Source: Copromyces sp. CBS 386.78
Taxonomy: Eukaryota > Ascomycota > Sordariomycetes > Sordariales > Sordariaceae
DNA: 64,000 nt
Assembly (NCBI GenBank): GCA_030685235.1
Contig: MU839083.1
Coordinates: 310,001-374,000, forward strand
Direction: 5' to 3'
Shown here: piece after piece, positions 12,318 through 23,412 of the stretch
Layout: every line of letters begins with the position of its first letter
How positions within the stretch are numbered: the first letter of the stretch is position 1
The notes under the pieces: generated by a model
Database searches by the model: none
Told to the model about the DNA's origin: nothing
What the model saw: the letters and a program-made list of their open reading frames with translations, nothing else
Translations under genes and position numbers: made by a program

Positions 12318-13464
12318 TGCGGCATCACGAATGCGTGATGCTTGTGATTCCAAAATGCCTTTTTCACTTTCTGTGATGAAGGGTCCATCTACTGGTAGCA
12401 ACCAGTCTGTCCCACAAAATCTTGCTCTTTTGTTTTTCTTTTCTGATGTTGTTTTGCTGGGGTCCCGGTAACAGTTGGGCTTCACGATTTCGATGCGCCG
12501 TGAGTTGTCGTTTCGAAGGGGGTCAAGTTGAATGGTGGTGGTTTGTTCCACGTTTTTGGCGCGGTTTTGGAGGTGGTTGCAGTGCTGCCTGGTCGAGACG
12601 GAATGTGACAACTGTAAAGAGTGGAGAATTGTGGATCCCTAAGCGAAAGTGCCCCATATTGCAATTGGCTCCCAGTACCTTACCTAATCAAGATTGGCGC
12701 ACAGGTGGGAGGGTGACACCAAGATTGACTTTGATTGCCTGCCGTGACAGCGAATGACAGCGACCACAGCGCTTGCAAGGCGGCCAGGGATTCACTGTCA
12801 TCCTTTGTAGCGTGAATTACCTAGGCGACCCATAAGTCCAAATGGGAGGGACCCTCTTCCCAAAATGGGAAATTCCAATCTTGAGCCTACAACTAGAGGT
12901 ATCCCAGGCCACAATGAGGTGGAGAGAGATGCCGTGGACGGAGGTGTGAAAAGTACCTTACGCTACCTAGGTATCCATCTCCCTTTTTTTTCTGCACTCT
13001 ACCGGGCATGTACTACTAGCCTTGTTAGTACTGGCCTGTTCCCCAGTCCTCTTCTCATCTCATCTTTCCTGCTTGTGTCTCTTTCCATCTCAACAAACCC
13101 CCTTGTGTAGAGCTGGTAGCAATTCCGTTGGAAATACAGCACACAATCATGTCGTCGTCTTCAGTCTAGATCACGAACCTTGTCGCTTCCTCGCCCTCGC
13201 CCTTCCACAGCGGCTGCAGCATTGCATGAGGCTGCTGTACGCACTAGAGTACTGCGTACTACCTCCAGTTTCCCTTCTTCCCTAACTGGGGCATCGCGAT
13301 ATTTCCACTTTTGGCGGCGATTTCGACCTCATCGGCCTGAAGCTAAGACTGCAGACTTTTGAATCACTGCAGCCCTCAAGCCTTACCCCAGTCTACAGTC
13401 CAGGGCAGAAAGACCTTTCCCCGCCAAAGCCAATTCATTCAATTCCAATCTCACTCTTTCGCTC

Positions 13465-13486
13465 CTCTCTCTCTCTCTCTCTCTCT
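13465..13486. repeat. (CT)11 microsatellite in WD40 gene leader/promoter
   Basis: Eleven uninterrupted CT units within a pyrimidine-rich stretch about 700 bp upstream of the WD40 start codon. Such tracts are common near transcription starts in filamentous ascomycetes. Confidence 0.9.
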
Positions 13487-13556
13487 GAGTGTCCCGGGTC
13501 TCTCTTTCTCTTTGCTATGGCAATTTCCTCTCTCCGGCTCACATCGCTCCCTCACT

Positions 13557-13683
13557 GTAAGACCGACCGGACCATCTCAATCTGGTTGAACTTCCATTGC
13601 TTGCTCTGGCAAAGAGGTTCAGTTCTTTGCTGGGCGTGCGCTGTTTGTGCAAAGACAACTAACAAATTGCCACATTCTTGCAG
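13557..13683 (+). other. Probable 5'-leader intron of the WD40 gene
   Basis: GTAAGA donor at 13557, a good CTAAC branch point at 13658-13662 and a TTGCAG acceptor ending at 13683: 127 bp with all three consensus elements in order. It lies about 0.5 kb before the start codon at 14191, so it would be spliced from the untranslated leader. Confidence 0.5.
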
Positions 13684-14190
13684 CGTTACCGCGGGAACGT
13701 TCGGTCACAAACAAGGCAACCTCCACACTTTGCACTTTTTCGCACGCATCTCTATCTTCTTTGCACTGACCCTGGCCGACTTGAAAAGTTCGGACGGAAA
13801 GCTCAGACGGGACTCTTCCAATCGTCTACGCTACTTCCGTCATCCTTATCGCTTCTCTTACAAGCTTCGACATCAAGGCTCCATTGGTCCTCCTCCTCTC
13901 GCTGCTTACCAAAGAGGTGCCTCATCACTACACTACGCAAAGGTTTTTGGAATATCTTTGAACCATACCGACGGCGACAACAACAACAACAACGAGAAAG
14001 CTTGCAGTCAAATTATCATCATCAGTCTTTCACCGCACGGTCGATTCTTTAGTAATCCGCCGTCGAGGCCAGATTCAGCTGCACACCACCGATATCGAGG
14101 ACGACGTGCTGGCTCATGTTCTCCCAATTCGTATCGGACTTCAATACATATTAACCCCAGTCTGCCTCCCCAACGGCCAATGGCTACGAG

Positions 14191-17100
14191 ATGGCATCCG
14201 CTCCCTCGAATCGACACAAGCTTACTCCCGCCAGCTCTCCCTTCGTCACAAGGACTTCTAGGTCCCCGGGTCCTCAACGGTCTCGCACCCTCAATGAGAC
14301 CTGTTTGTCCCTCAGGCGTGTCATAGGCACCACTTGCTCCTCGCCCACCGGTTTCGATTCCGTTCACTCGTCGTTCGCCTACATTGCTGGCGGAGCTGTG
14401 GTGGTCGTTGACGTGTCCGGCGAGCATTATTCCCAACGCTTTTACCGAGCCCGTCCCTCGGCAGTCCCCGTCTTTGCCCTCTCACCCGTCTCCCACACCA
14501 CCGCAGCGAACTCGAATCCAACACCGAAAGCCAATGACAGTAGGAACAGGACTACCGCTTCACAGAGGGAATCGGCCTATCAGACAGCAGACTCTTCACA
14601 GACTTGGACAAGTCGCGAGCGCATAAAGGCTGCCACTTGCCTTGGCCTCAGCCGGGATGGACGATACCTGGCCGTTGGCGAAACGGGCTATGCCCCTCGC
14701 GTGCTCATCTTCAACCTCCAAGATGCCTCTTCCGATACGCCATTGGTATCCATCAGCGAACACGCATTTGGAGTCAAAGCGGTAGCGTGGTCACCAGACA
14801 CAAGGTTCTTGGCCTCTCTAGGCGCGGCCAACGACGGGTTCCTCTATATATGGAAGATCGACACAAGAACTGGCGCTGCCAGGCTCTTTCAGCAAAATCG
14901 CTGCACCTCTCACGTCAAGGGCATGGTGTGGATGGGCAACAATTTGATAACGTTGGGTGTCCGACATATCAAGGTCTGGAGGGTTGAAGAACCACCGCCC
15001 ATCTCTCCGACAAAATCAAAATTCTCACAACAAGAGGCGGCCTGCTCGGCTGCCCAACTGGCCCAGAAACCATTGCCTGGCCGGAATATTGTGTTGGGTT
15101 CCATGCTGGATGCCACTTTCAGCTGCGCTCTTGCGCTTGATGAGAACAGGGCCATCATCTGCTCAGAGACGGGCAGTGTGTGCCTCTTGGACGACACAAA
15201 CAAACAAATGAAACTAACACGACTGCTGGACTTGAACTTCCACGTCAGTTGCATATCGATGAGGAAAGAAACGCTCTACATTGGTGGAAAGGATGGTCAA
15301 CTAGCAACCCTCGCACTCGATGGTGTCTTGGAAGGCACTCCCGATCCCGTTATTCATAATCCCCATACGTCTGACGGCCTGGTCGCCTTGGGGTTCCTTT
15401 CCGAAAACTTCGTTACGATCGACAACCGCCGAACAATCAACATCTGGAGTCCCGACCATATTCCAGCCGTATCATCCGACGATCCTCACCACATTCCGAT
15501 ACCTGGCGCCGGTGATATTGTTGGAATACAGGAGCTTCCTGGTTTCAATGGCGCGGACGCATCCTTCGTCACCTGGTCAGCATCTGGAAGGATCAATCTG
15601 TGGAATATGGATGGCCTCATCAGGTTGACGCTTGACGTTCCCGTGGACCAGGTAGAAAACAACATCGATGGCGAGCAACCGGTCAATCAGCTAGTGGTGG
15701 TGAGGGCCACGAAAGATGGAAGTCTCTTTGCCGTGGGAGACAAGCTTGGCGTTCTTCGCATCATTGACGCCTCTACGAGAGTTTGTTTACTCGAAACGAA
15801 GGCACATTCTTCCGATTGCCAGGATATCACCATCTTTGAGGACGAGTCAAAGCTCCTTGTCGCATCTTGCGGCAGAGACCGCACAGCCCAGTTGTTCCAC
15901 CGAACATCCTCCGGCGCAATTGAGCACTTTCAGACGCTGGAGTTTAGTGCCAAGGTCGTCCAGGTTTTGATTCCATCCCGCGACAAAGTCCTTACTTGCT
16001 CGCTGGACCGTACCCTTCAGATACACGATCTGGTTACGAAAGAGAGTGACCCTGATGTCGTGGCCGCCATTCCTTCAAGGGTCATCACGCTACGGGCTTC
16101 GCCATCCTCAATGGTGGTAACGCCTCTTGAAAAGTCAATTTTTGTATCACTTTTGGATCGCTCAGTTTGTCATTTTGATTACAACAACGGACGGCTCTTA
16201 AACTCGTTCAAATGCAACGACGAAGGAGGATCTGAAACCGTCATCTTGGAATCGCTACGATACGGGACTACGGGGGAAATGGGCTTCTTGCTTGGCATTT
16301 CCAACACAGACAAGTCTATCCGGGTGTACGACGCTCAGTCTGGGGCCTTCATGGGCCGCGAATGGGGTCATACAGAAGCCATCAACGGTGTGGTGATGGT
16401 TGAGGACGAGCAGGCTGGCAGAAAGATCATCAGTGTCGGAGAAGATGGGACCATCATGGTATGGGGGCTGGACATGCAGTTTCCAGTGACCGGTTCCAGG
16501 AACCGCGATCCTTCTCCCGATAAGACCACCAGCTCAAGGGCCAACAATCCGTCTGCGCACAGTCGACCGCCACTCAGGAGGGTATTATCAAAGGCCGAGC
16601 TGGCCGAGTTTCAACGACCATCTTCATCCCATGCCGGCAGCAGCAGCAGACAACGCCGTCTCTCACCCGGCCGGATACAGTCTCGTCGATCCTCACAACA
16701 ACACGCACCAACCTCCACGACACGCACACCAGTAACATCAGGGAAGCGGATAAGCCCTGACGGTACTGGATCCATGCGAATCAAACGAAACGCTCTACGT
16801 CGGACATCTTCAGGAGCAGGCAGCAGATCCGAAAGCCCGCCTTCCGAGGAAAACGGCATCTACCGTCGCTGCGCCTCCCCCCCACTTATCAACGGCGACA
16901 TAACACCCGCAGCAACCTCCACCATCCGATCCTCCGCCCGCAAGAAGACCAGCCTGTCCAACCTCCGAAGCAACACCGCCCCTAGTACATCCGCGGGAGG
17001 GGGGCCTAGCAGCAGCGCAGCCAACGGTTACGGCTTCGGATCCCTCAGCGCCGCCACCGAGCAGACCTGTCGCCAATTGCGAGCCTACCGCAAGAAGCTG

Positions 17101-17694
17101 GCAATCCCCGACGCTATCAGCGGCGATATCCTAGCCGAGCTCGATGCCGAACTACGACTTACCGCGGCCGCCCTCGGCGAGCGGGCGATTCGTAGCCGGA
17201 GCAGGAGACCTCATCTCCAGAGCCATCACAGTCACAGTTACTGCAGCCGTGACAGAGGAGAAAAGGCGCTCAGCGAAGGCGTGCTCACCAACCTGCTGGA
17301 TCAGTATAGCGAACGGTTGGTCAGCATGCTAGATGATAAGCTGCGGATGAGGCTGCTAAGCGAAGAGGAGAGGGAGGCGATGATGAGTGCGCGACAAAAC
17401 CAAAGGCCGGGGACCTCGGGAGAGGGATCGACGAGTTCGGGGGCGTCGGGGGTGACGGAGGGAAGGAGTGGGAGTAGTTCGGTGGGCAGCACGATTATGT
17501 GCATCGATGGAGATGGGATGATGATGCAGGAAGAGGAGGAGGATGGGGGAGAAGCTGATGGAGAGACTGAGTGTGATGGAGAGGGAGGGGTAGACACTGA
17601 GGTGGAGGATTTTTGTGGCGGAGACGGAGAAAGGAGGAGAGAGAGTGCCAGTGAGTTGAACGAGAGGATGTTGGGGTTGGATTTACATCGTTAG
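14191..17694 (+). CDS. WD40 double-propeller protein, WDR62/MAPKBP1-like
   Basis: A single exon of 1167 aa. After a short basic N-terminus the first blade begins with CLSLRRVIGTT, then FAYIAGGAVVVVDV. Further repeats such as GVKAVAWSPDTRFLASLG...FLYIWKI, HIKVWRV, INLWNMD, LVASCGRDRTAQLF and VLTCSLDRTLQIHDL run to about residue 770, ending with IISVGEDGTIMVWGL. The order matches the paired propellers of the WDR62/MAPKBP1 family, which in animals scaffold JNK signalling and spindle poles. The C-terminal third is Ser/Arg-rich and disordered. It contains a predicted helical patch (TEQTCRQLRAYRKKLA; ILAELDAELRLTAAALGERA) and an acidic Glu/Gly/Asp-rich end. The fungal role is unknown; a scaffold function is inferred. 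The start has a purine at -3 and no competing in-frame upstream ATG with family similarity. Confidence 0.88.
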   Translation: MASAPSNRHKLTPASSPFVTRTSRSPGPQRSRTLNETCLSLRRVIGTTCSSPTGFDSVHSSFAYIAGGAVVVVDVSGEHYSQRFYRARPSAVPVFALSPVSHTTAANSNPTPKANDSRNRTTASQRESAYQTADSSQTWTSRERIKAATCLGLSRDGRYLAVGETGYAPRVLIFNLQDASSDTPLVSISEHAFGVKAVAWSPDTRFLASLGAANDGFLYIWKIDTRTGAARLFQQNRCTSHVKGMVWMGNNLITLGVRHIKVWRVEEPPPISPTKSKFSQQEAACSAAQLAQKPLPGRNIVLGSMLDATFSCALALDENRAIICSETGSVCLLDDTNKQMKLTRLLDLNFHVSCISMRKETLYIGGKDGQLATLALDGVLEGTPDPVIHNPHTSDGLVALGFLSENFVTIDNRRTINIWSPDHIPAVSSDDPHHIPIPGAGDIVGIQELPGFNGADASFVTWSASGRINLWNMDGLIRLTLDVPVDQVENNIDGEQPVNQLVVVRATKDGSLFAVGDKLGVLRIIDASTRVCLLETKAHSSDCQDITIFEDESKLLVASCGRDRTAQLFHRTSSGAIEHFQTLEFSAKVVQVLIPSRDKVLTCSLDRTLQIHDLVTKESDPDVVAAIPSRVITLRASPSSMVVTPLEKSIFVSLLDRSVCHFDYNNGRLLNSFKCNDEGGSETVILESLRYGTTGEMGFLLGISNTDKSIRVYDAQSGAFMGREWGHTEAINGVVMVEDEQAGRKIISVGEDGTIMVWGLDMQFPVTGSRNRDPSPDKTTSSRANNPSAHSRPPLRRVLSKAELAEFQRPSSSHAGSSSRQRRLSPGRIQSRRSSQQHAPTSTTRTPVTSGKRISPDGTGSMRIKRNALRRTSSGAGSRSESPPSEENGIYRRCASPPLINGDITPAATSTIRSSARKKTSLSNLRSNTAPSTSAGGGPSSSAANGYGFGSLSAATEQTCRQLRAYRKKLAIPDAISGDILAELDAELRLTAAALGERAIRSRSRRPHLQSHHSHSYCSRDRGEKALSEGVLTNLLDQYSERLVSMLDDKLRMRLLSEEEREAMMSARQNQRPGTSGEGSTSSGASGVTEGRSGSSSVGSTIMCIDGDGMMMQEEEEDGGEADGETECDGEGGVDTEVEDFCGGDGERRRESASELNERMLGLDLHR

Positions 17695-18517
17695 GGGGAA
17701 AAAAAAAGGAAGAAAGCAAAATAGGAACCAGGAAAGGATCAGAAAAGAAACAAAGTGGCCAAGATACCCATACACACACCCTCTGAACAAATACTTCCTT
17801 TTGTTTATCACGACTTTCAGGAACAAACAACATAGTCTACCAACATGTGCACGCCACGCACTTCTCTTTTTGTCACAAATTCTTGTATCGACAGATAGAT
17901 TGGAGAACCATCGAGTGCATTTTGCATTGACGGATGAGAGGAGAAGGGACGGTAGATGGTGGGAGGGTGGACAAAGGAGTAAAGGAGTGAGGCGTTAGGT
18001 AGTTTAGGTTGAATGGAAAAGTTCACAACTGACATATATCACCATACTTTCTGGGCCATCCATTCGTCTTTCACTCGTCGTCTTGCAAACTTCTATTATT
18101 TTAAAACCACTTGTCAATTTCTGTCATCTCTAACCTCCCATGCCTCAACATGTGTAAATGCTAACCTGTTCCTATGCCATGTTATTGCCATGATACACCA
18201 ACCATGCTATGCTATGCTATTCCCCCCTTTGACCCTTGTTCACCCCTCCCCCGTTTTTTTTGAAAAGCCCATTGGGTATCAACTTGACAAATTCCCCTCC
18301 CAAAACTTTTGTCCTGAAATACATACACAGTTACTTGCGCACAGCGCAAGCCAACCAGCCAGTTCAACTGAAAAAAAAAAAAAAAAAAAAAGAAGTGAGG
18401 GTGCACCTAAGGATGTCGTGAACGTCTGTGTCGTTCCCCTTGCCGTTGCCGCTGCCGCTGGACGACCGCAGCGTACGACGACGACGACGACGACGAGGAT
18501 GTCGCGGATGAGAGCAC
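17695..18517. other. Convergent 3' spacer, WD40 / coiled-coil gene
   Basis: Low-complexity 3'-flanking DNA with a 21-A homopolymer at 18371-18391 and a short CTATG tandem near 18205. No gene seen. The A tract may be the poly(A)/termination region of the + strand gene, or as poly(T) on the minus strand it may lie inside the 3' UTR of the facing gene. Confidence 0.55.
18371..18391. repeat. A21 homopolymer
   Basis: Twenty-one consecutive A residues between the converging WD40 and coiled-coil genes. It is the longest mononucleotide tract in the window and likely length-polymorphic. Confidence 0.92.
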
Positions 18518-20634
18518 CTAAGCCCCAGTCCTTGATACCCGTACTGCATGAGCGGGAGTGATAGCCGAAGCTGAAGCAGCACTGCCTGCCCCTGCCATAG
18601 CGTCATCTCCCTGCCCATCGCCACCTCCAACACCATTGCCGTTGCGGGAATGCTGATGATGATGATGATGATGACCCTGCCTCACCGACTCCCCCGTAAC
18701 CTCCATGACAACCGATAACTCATGCGTTTCATGAGCCTCGTTCTTGTGGTGCTCGTGCTCAACCTCATGGTCATGCTGATGTTTCCTCTCTTTTCCATGT
18801 GTTTGCCTCCCCTCCTCATGCCCGTCATGTCCGTCAGGATTCTGCTTGCTCCTACTCTTACGACGACTCTTGGACAACATCTGCTCTCTCAACCTCTTCC
18901 AATCAGCCTTCCAGTTCTCGATGCTGCGGACGAGCTCTGGGTCAGCAGCCTCGACGGGCGGGAGGAATTCGTTCACTAGGGTCTCGATGGCGCGGAGTTC
19001 GAGACGGAGGTGTTTGAGTTCGGATTCTTGGCACGAGATTTCGTCTTCCCTGTTTGCAGGTTGCCAGTCAGTTCTGTGATAACCAAAAGGAGAATAATTT
19101 GGTTCAAGAGGGGATGAAGGGTGAGGCTTACAGATCGGCAACTTCCTGCTCTAAATCGAGAATGCGAGAGGCGGCGGCTTCTGCCCTTTCTACCAGGAGG
19201 GCATGGACATGCTGTTGGTGTCGTGTATGGTTAGCACTTCCTATATATGAACTGATTCTGGGAAGTAAGATGGACTTACATTTGACTCCTCCCGCCTTGT
19301 CTCCAAGCTTCTCAGCACTACCTCCAACTGAGCAGCTAACTTCTCAGCTTCGGCCGCGATGCGTTCTATCTCAACAATATCCCGTTGCTTCTTCTTTGCC
19401 TCTACTTCCACTTCCACTTCCACTTCCTCTTCGGCAACAGACACTGATGTCATACCAACAGCGCCAACAAACGGTTCAATCTCAGCAGCCTCCGCTAGCT
19501 TCAAGTGAACTTTTGAGGACGGCGACGGCGACGGCGAATGCGCCCGTGACTCGGGCGGTGACGGCTCTGATCCCGAAGAGCTCCTAGCCAACCAACTCGG
19601 GGCGGCAGCAGCTGCTGCTGGCGAGGCAAAGGCGAGCATATCTTTTAGAGGCGAGTGAGGCTGTTTCTCTTGGTCCTCCTCACCTTCCTCTCCATCGCTC
19701 TTGCTTTCATCTTCACTTTCGTCTTGTCGCTGTCCACGTCTTGAGGCCCTCGCCGAAGGGCCAACAGGCCGTTTCGCCATTCCTAAGCCGCTAGTGACAC
19801 CACCGCCACTAGCTATACCCCCAACTCCAATCCCCGTCCCCTTCCCAGCAAGAACAGCCTCCATCTCATCCACCTTGGCGTGCAGTTTACTGATGCTGAC
19901 ATGGCCAAGAACACTCTGGCTCGTAACCGTCGTCTGGTCCTTGACCTCCTGCAAATGGTGAATCAAATCCGTCAACCGTTCCACCAGCACGTCTTTTCTG
20001 TCCTGCGTGAGGTCATGGTCGTCTTCTTCTGTCTTGTTAGCTGCTGCTGCGTCCACCCGTACCCGCGGGTGCTGGTCATCATCGCTTAGTTCGTCATCGG
20101 CTTCGTGAAAAGAAAGATTGTGGTCGTCGTCGTCCTCCTTGATAGCAAGGTGATGAACCGTACCACGGCTGTCGTTGACGTGAGTGAAGAAGGTGTTGCC
20201 GGAGCCGGAGCCGGCGCCATAACTGGTACTGGGACGGGAGCCGGCACCGGTGATGCTGGCAAAGCTGGGGGCTCGAGACGATGAGCGGCGAACGGCCTGG
20301 AGAGGGGCGGAGAATTGCCGGCGGAAGGGAGAGAGTGGTGAGGAGGGCCCTAGGCCTAGGCCTCCGACGAGATGATAGAGCGTCGAAGCGGGCGGTAGGT
20401 GACGGGATGAGGGTGAGGGTGAGGGTGAGGGTGAGCGGCTGCCGTGCTGATGGAGACCATGGCGGGTTCGCCCGTTTTGAGGATTGGGTGGTGGTGTCTG
20501 AGGATGTGAGATGAGTTGTCGTTCAAGGTTTCTTGAGGGGGAGCCTGGTGGGGGAGAGCCGAAGCTAAGAGGGGATCGTGGTCCCTTTCCTTTGGGAGAG
20601 GTCTGCGTAGTGGAACGTACCGGACTACCTGCCG

Positions 20635-20671
<37 letters not shown>

Positions 20672-20818
20672 AAGACTTGGCAACGGGGGGTGAGATGGGG
20701 ATCTGGGTTGCGGTGGTGGTATCGAATCGAGGTCCGAGTCTAGGTCTGAGTCCGGATCAGCATAGGCCGGTGCCGTCGCTGACCGTCGGTGGTCTCGTTC
20801 ATCATCGTCGTCGGGCAT
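18518..20818 (-). CDS. Coiled-coil protein with His-rich tail, function unknown
   Basis: Exons 20818-19280, 19211-19132 and 19049-18518 (GTAAGT/GTAAGC donors, CAG acceptors, phases consistent); 716 aa. I do not recognise the family. The N-terminal half is disordered and Pro/Ser-rich, with a run of 13 Thr and an SPSPSPSPS segment. Two helical blocks follow: DRKDVLVERLTDLIHHLQEV, and a longer coiled coil spanning the exon junctions (ERIAAEAEKLAAQLEVVLRS, HVHALLVERAEAAASRI, ESELKHLRLELRAIETLV). After WKADWKRLREQM the tail becomes very His/Glu-rich, with an HHHHHHQH patch. No signal peptide or membrane segment seen. A structural or scaffold role is a guess from composition only. Confidence 0.75.
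20407..20436. repeat. GAGGGT-type hexamer repeat encoding Ser-Pro
   Basis: About five tandem GGGTGA units on the + strand, read on the minus strand as alternating Ser-Pro codons of the coiled-coil protein. Although telomere-like in look, it is in frame and coding. Confidence 0.8.
20634..20671. repeat. (GTT)n trinucleotide repeat encoding poly-Thr
   Basis: About 12.5 GTT units on the + strand correspond to a Thr homopolymer in the disordered N-terminus of the coiled-coil protein. Likely polymorphic between strains. Confidence 0.9.
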
Positions 20819-23412
20819 CGTGATGGTTGAAGGTCCTCATGGGATGCGATATGCCAATGCCACCAATGAGGTGTTATTATTAAATTTAATAAAGGGGGCG
20901 TATCAGATGTCAACAAGCCATTGATGAGTGACTAGCAGTTGAAGGTTACGGCGATGGTTTTGTATCATTTCGACATCCGGAAGTTAACGCCCTGCTTGGC
21001 TTCCTTCTTACAGGCTGGACTATGCGGTTTGACGCCCCGAGAAGATGTCTTGGCAGGATTACAGGCTCCTCTGCTCCGTCAAAGTAGTGGAGCAATTCCA
21101 CCGTCGTGTCGCTGTGCCGTTGGGTGTCAGCTACGTAGGTATCAGTAGAAGAGGTACACAAGAAATTCTACGTTGTGGGCGATTTCCTTGTTTGTTGCAT
21201 TATGCAGGAGAGCTTATTCAAGAAAAGAGAATCGAAGGTCGCCAGACAAAGTGGAAGAAAGGGGATTTTTGTATGTTGGTGTTATTACTTCAAGCGCAAG
21301 CTAACGCTAAAGCTAAAGCTAAGTCATGGGCGAGGTTTCCCTTCCGTTGTCAGAGTGAAACATTTTCTGTACGGGCACTGGATGGGGCAGTCACAAGGGG
21401 TGGTCCGAGCTCCCTACTGCCCCTGTTCCCCGGACAGCCGACAGTCAGTCCAGATCTCCGGACGGTGAGCCCCACAAGGTGAGTGGAAAGCCCCCGGACT
21501 CCGGGCCAGGTGAGCCCGGCGAGTCACGGACAATCAAAGACAAGGAATAAACCCGACTGTTGCCGAATTGTGTTTTTGGCGCACAAGAGAAAGAACCGAA
21601 AGGGCGGACGAATCGGCTGTCACTTTGGCCGTCCGAGATGTCCCGCCATGATTGAAGCTTGCGGATTGTGACAAGAGAGTCGTGACATGTTGATCCAGTT
21701 TCTCATCATTCTAAGCTTTTACGGAAAGGCAAAGCTACTTGTTGGCTAGGGGGCTCGTTTGTTTACTTTTTAATACATGGTTCGTCTGAAACTCCGAGCA
21801 CGCAGTTGAACATGACGTCAAGTGGAGGTTGAAGAGGTATCCGTTTGTTAAAGCTCCTTTGGACTTTTATAGGTAGGTATATGAGACGGTATTTGAGATG
21901 TCTTTGAGCCCTCAATCACGTGTTCAACCCGTTCCCTCGGTTTCTCCTTTCCCCTGGTCTCAACTCGTGCCAGAATGGATCTGGAGACCAAGACCGTATT
22001 CTCGCTTCAAAGCCAATTCAAAGCTCTGCAATACCAAAGTGTCCGGGTCTCGGCGGCTGACTGACCGCCGGGAAGTGAAAGTCACCTCAAGTTCCTCCAA
22101 TGTCTCTCCATGTCACATCAGCTCCTCACTGTTTACTGTCTGCGGAACTGAAGGGGTCCAGCTGCGTTCCTCGGCAGAGGTTGGTGTTGAAGAATGACTG
22201 TTGAGGTTGCCATATCCGATATACTCCGCCGTTTCGGCCTGGGGTACATGTTCAAGAAACCCAATAGAAGCGCGGGATATCAGGAACAGGGGAGAGAGCA
22301 CAAGGGGGTGCCGTACGATCCTGGCATCGCAAAAGTGACCGCCGCCGGGCGAGAGGGAGTTGAGCCAAAGACAGGCGAGCCTTGTGCTTCCACTCCCAAC
22401 TTGAGGATGAGATGCATCTCGAATGTTGGCTGTTAGGACACGGTCACTGTGCAAGTACATTGCGGTAGCTTGCAGTAACAGACACCGGACGCACTGGGTG
22501 CATGGGCATCCAATGTGTGTGGACCCCGCCAATTCCATGCTGTGTTGACTGTTGACTCTGTTTCCATCCCGTCCCCCGGCTCCATGGAGCCGTTTTTAGT
22601 GCGGTGACTAAGAAGCTGCCCCTGAGGTGACTCTCTCTTTCTGCTAGGAACCCGACCTGTTTCCATTGCCTATAACACGAGTACCAACCTACCTTAACAT
22701 TACCTGCGGTTTTGCTTTTTCCCTTCTTTTTCCTTCTTTTTTTTTTGTTTTCCTTTGGCTCTCCTTGTCGTATTTCCTCTTCCTTTCTTCTCCCAAGGGA
22801 GCTGTTTGACTTGCGTGTGAACTGGCAACAACCCCTAAGTCTAGAACGCCAACGCCAACACAGGATACCTATCGTTTCCCATATCACCAGCACTACCTAC
22901 CTACCTTACCTTACCACCACTAACAAAATCCACTTGCGTCATTGTCGCCGGATCCGCTTGCCTCGGTTGTGCCGACCCTGGGCCATCTTTGCGCCTGACT
23001 GGCTTGTCCTACAGGGAGCCTACCAGAACCCTAGCTGCCGATACCTCGCGCCCGCAATATCCGACGCCGCTCTGTCCGGTATCTCTAGATAGCCGTAGCT
23101 GTACCCATCAAGCCGCCAACCCGCACCAGGCACCGTGCAGTTCCCGCAGCAAAAGTCCATCTTCCTCCGACAACGAACCAGTCACTCTTCTTCAACCACA
23201 GCACATAGCCAACCCTCAGTTCCCAAGAAACGCCCTGATCGAGAACACCCAATTGCGGTCCGACCCATCCGGAACGATAAGCAACGCCTTCGAAGCCCAG
23301 TTCCCTTTCTGCATGGTGCACGGCGGCCGGCCTGCATTCCAGCACTCCACTGCTCTCTACGACATCAGTTGGCGACAGCGATAGCGGCGAAGACCCGTAA
23401 CCACCAGCCAAC
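20819..23412. other. Divergent promoter region, coiled-coil gene / PDK
   Basis: 2.6 kb with no convincing coding sequence. Contains a short GCTAAA tandem near 21306, a T-rich pyrimidine stretch at about 22712-22800, and TACCTACCTTACC tandems near 22893. The last ~600 bp before 23413 probably include the leader of the kinase gene. Confidence 0.55.

Larger units (their letters stand above)
12318..14190. other. Divergent promoter region, Pol iota / WD40 gene
   Basis: Holds the possible extra 5' coding sequence of Pol iota (up to 12611), a CT-rich stretch and a likely leader intron of the WD40 gene. ORFs inside overlap in conflicting frames and show no domain. Two TACCTAGG-type palindromic motifs lie near 12816 and 12963. 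Confidence 0.55.

Noticed and set aside
13517..14326. 269-aa + strand frame upstream of the WD40 gene
   Set aside because: It runs through a likely leader intron and overlaps the WD40 start in another frame; no domain seen.
20407..20436. GGGTGA-like tandem as an interstitial telomeric repeat
   Set aside because: The unit is GGGTGA, not the filamentous-fungal TTAGGG, and it encodes Ser-Pro in frame within the coiled-coil gene.
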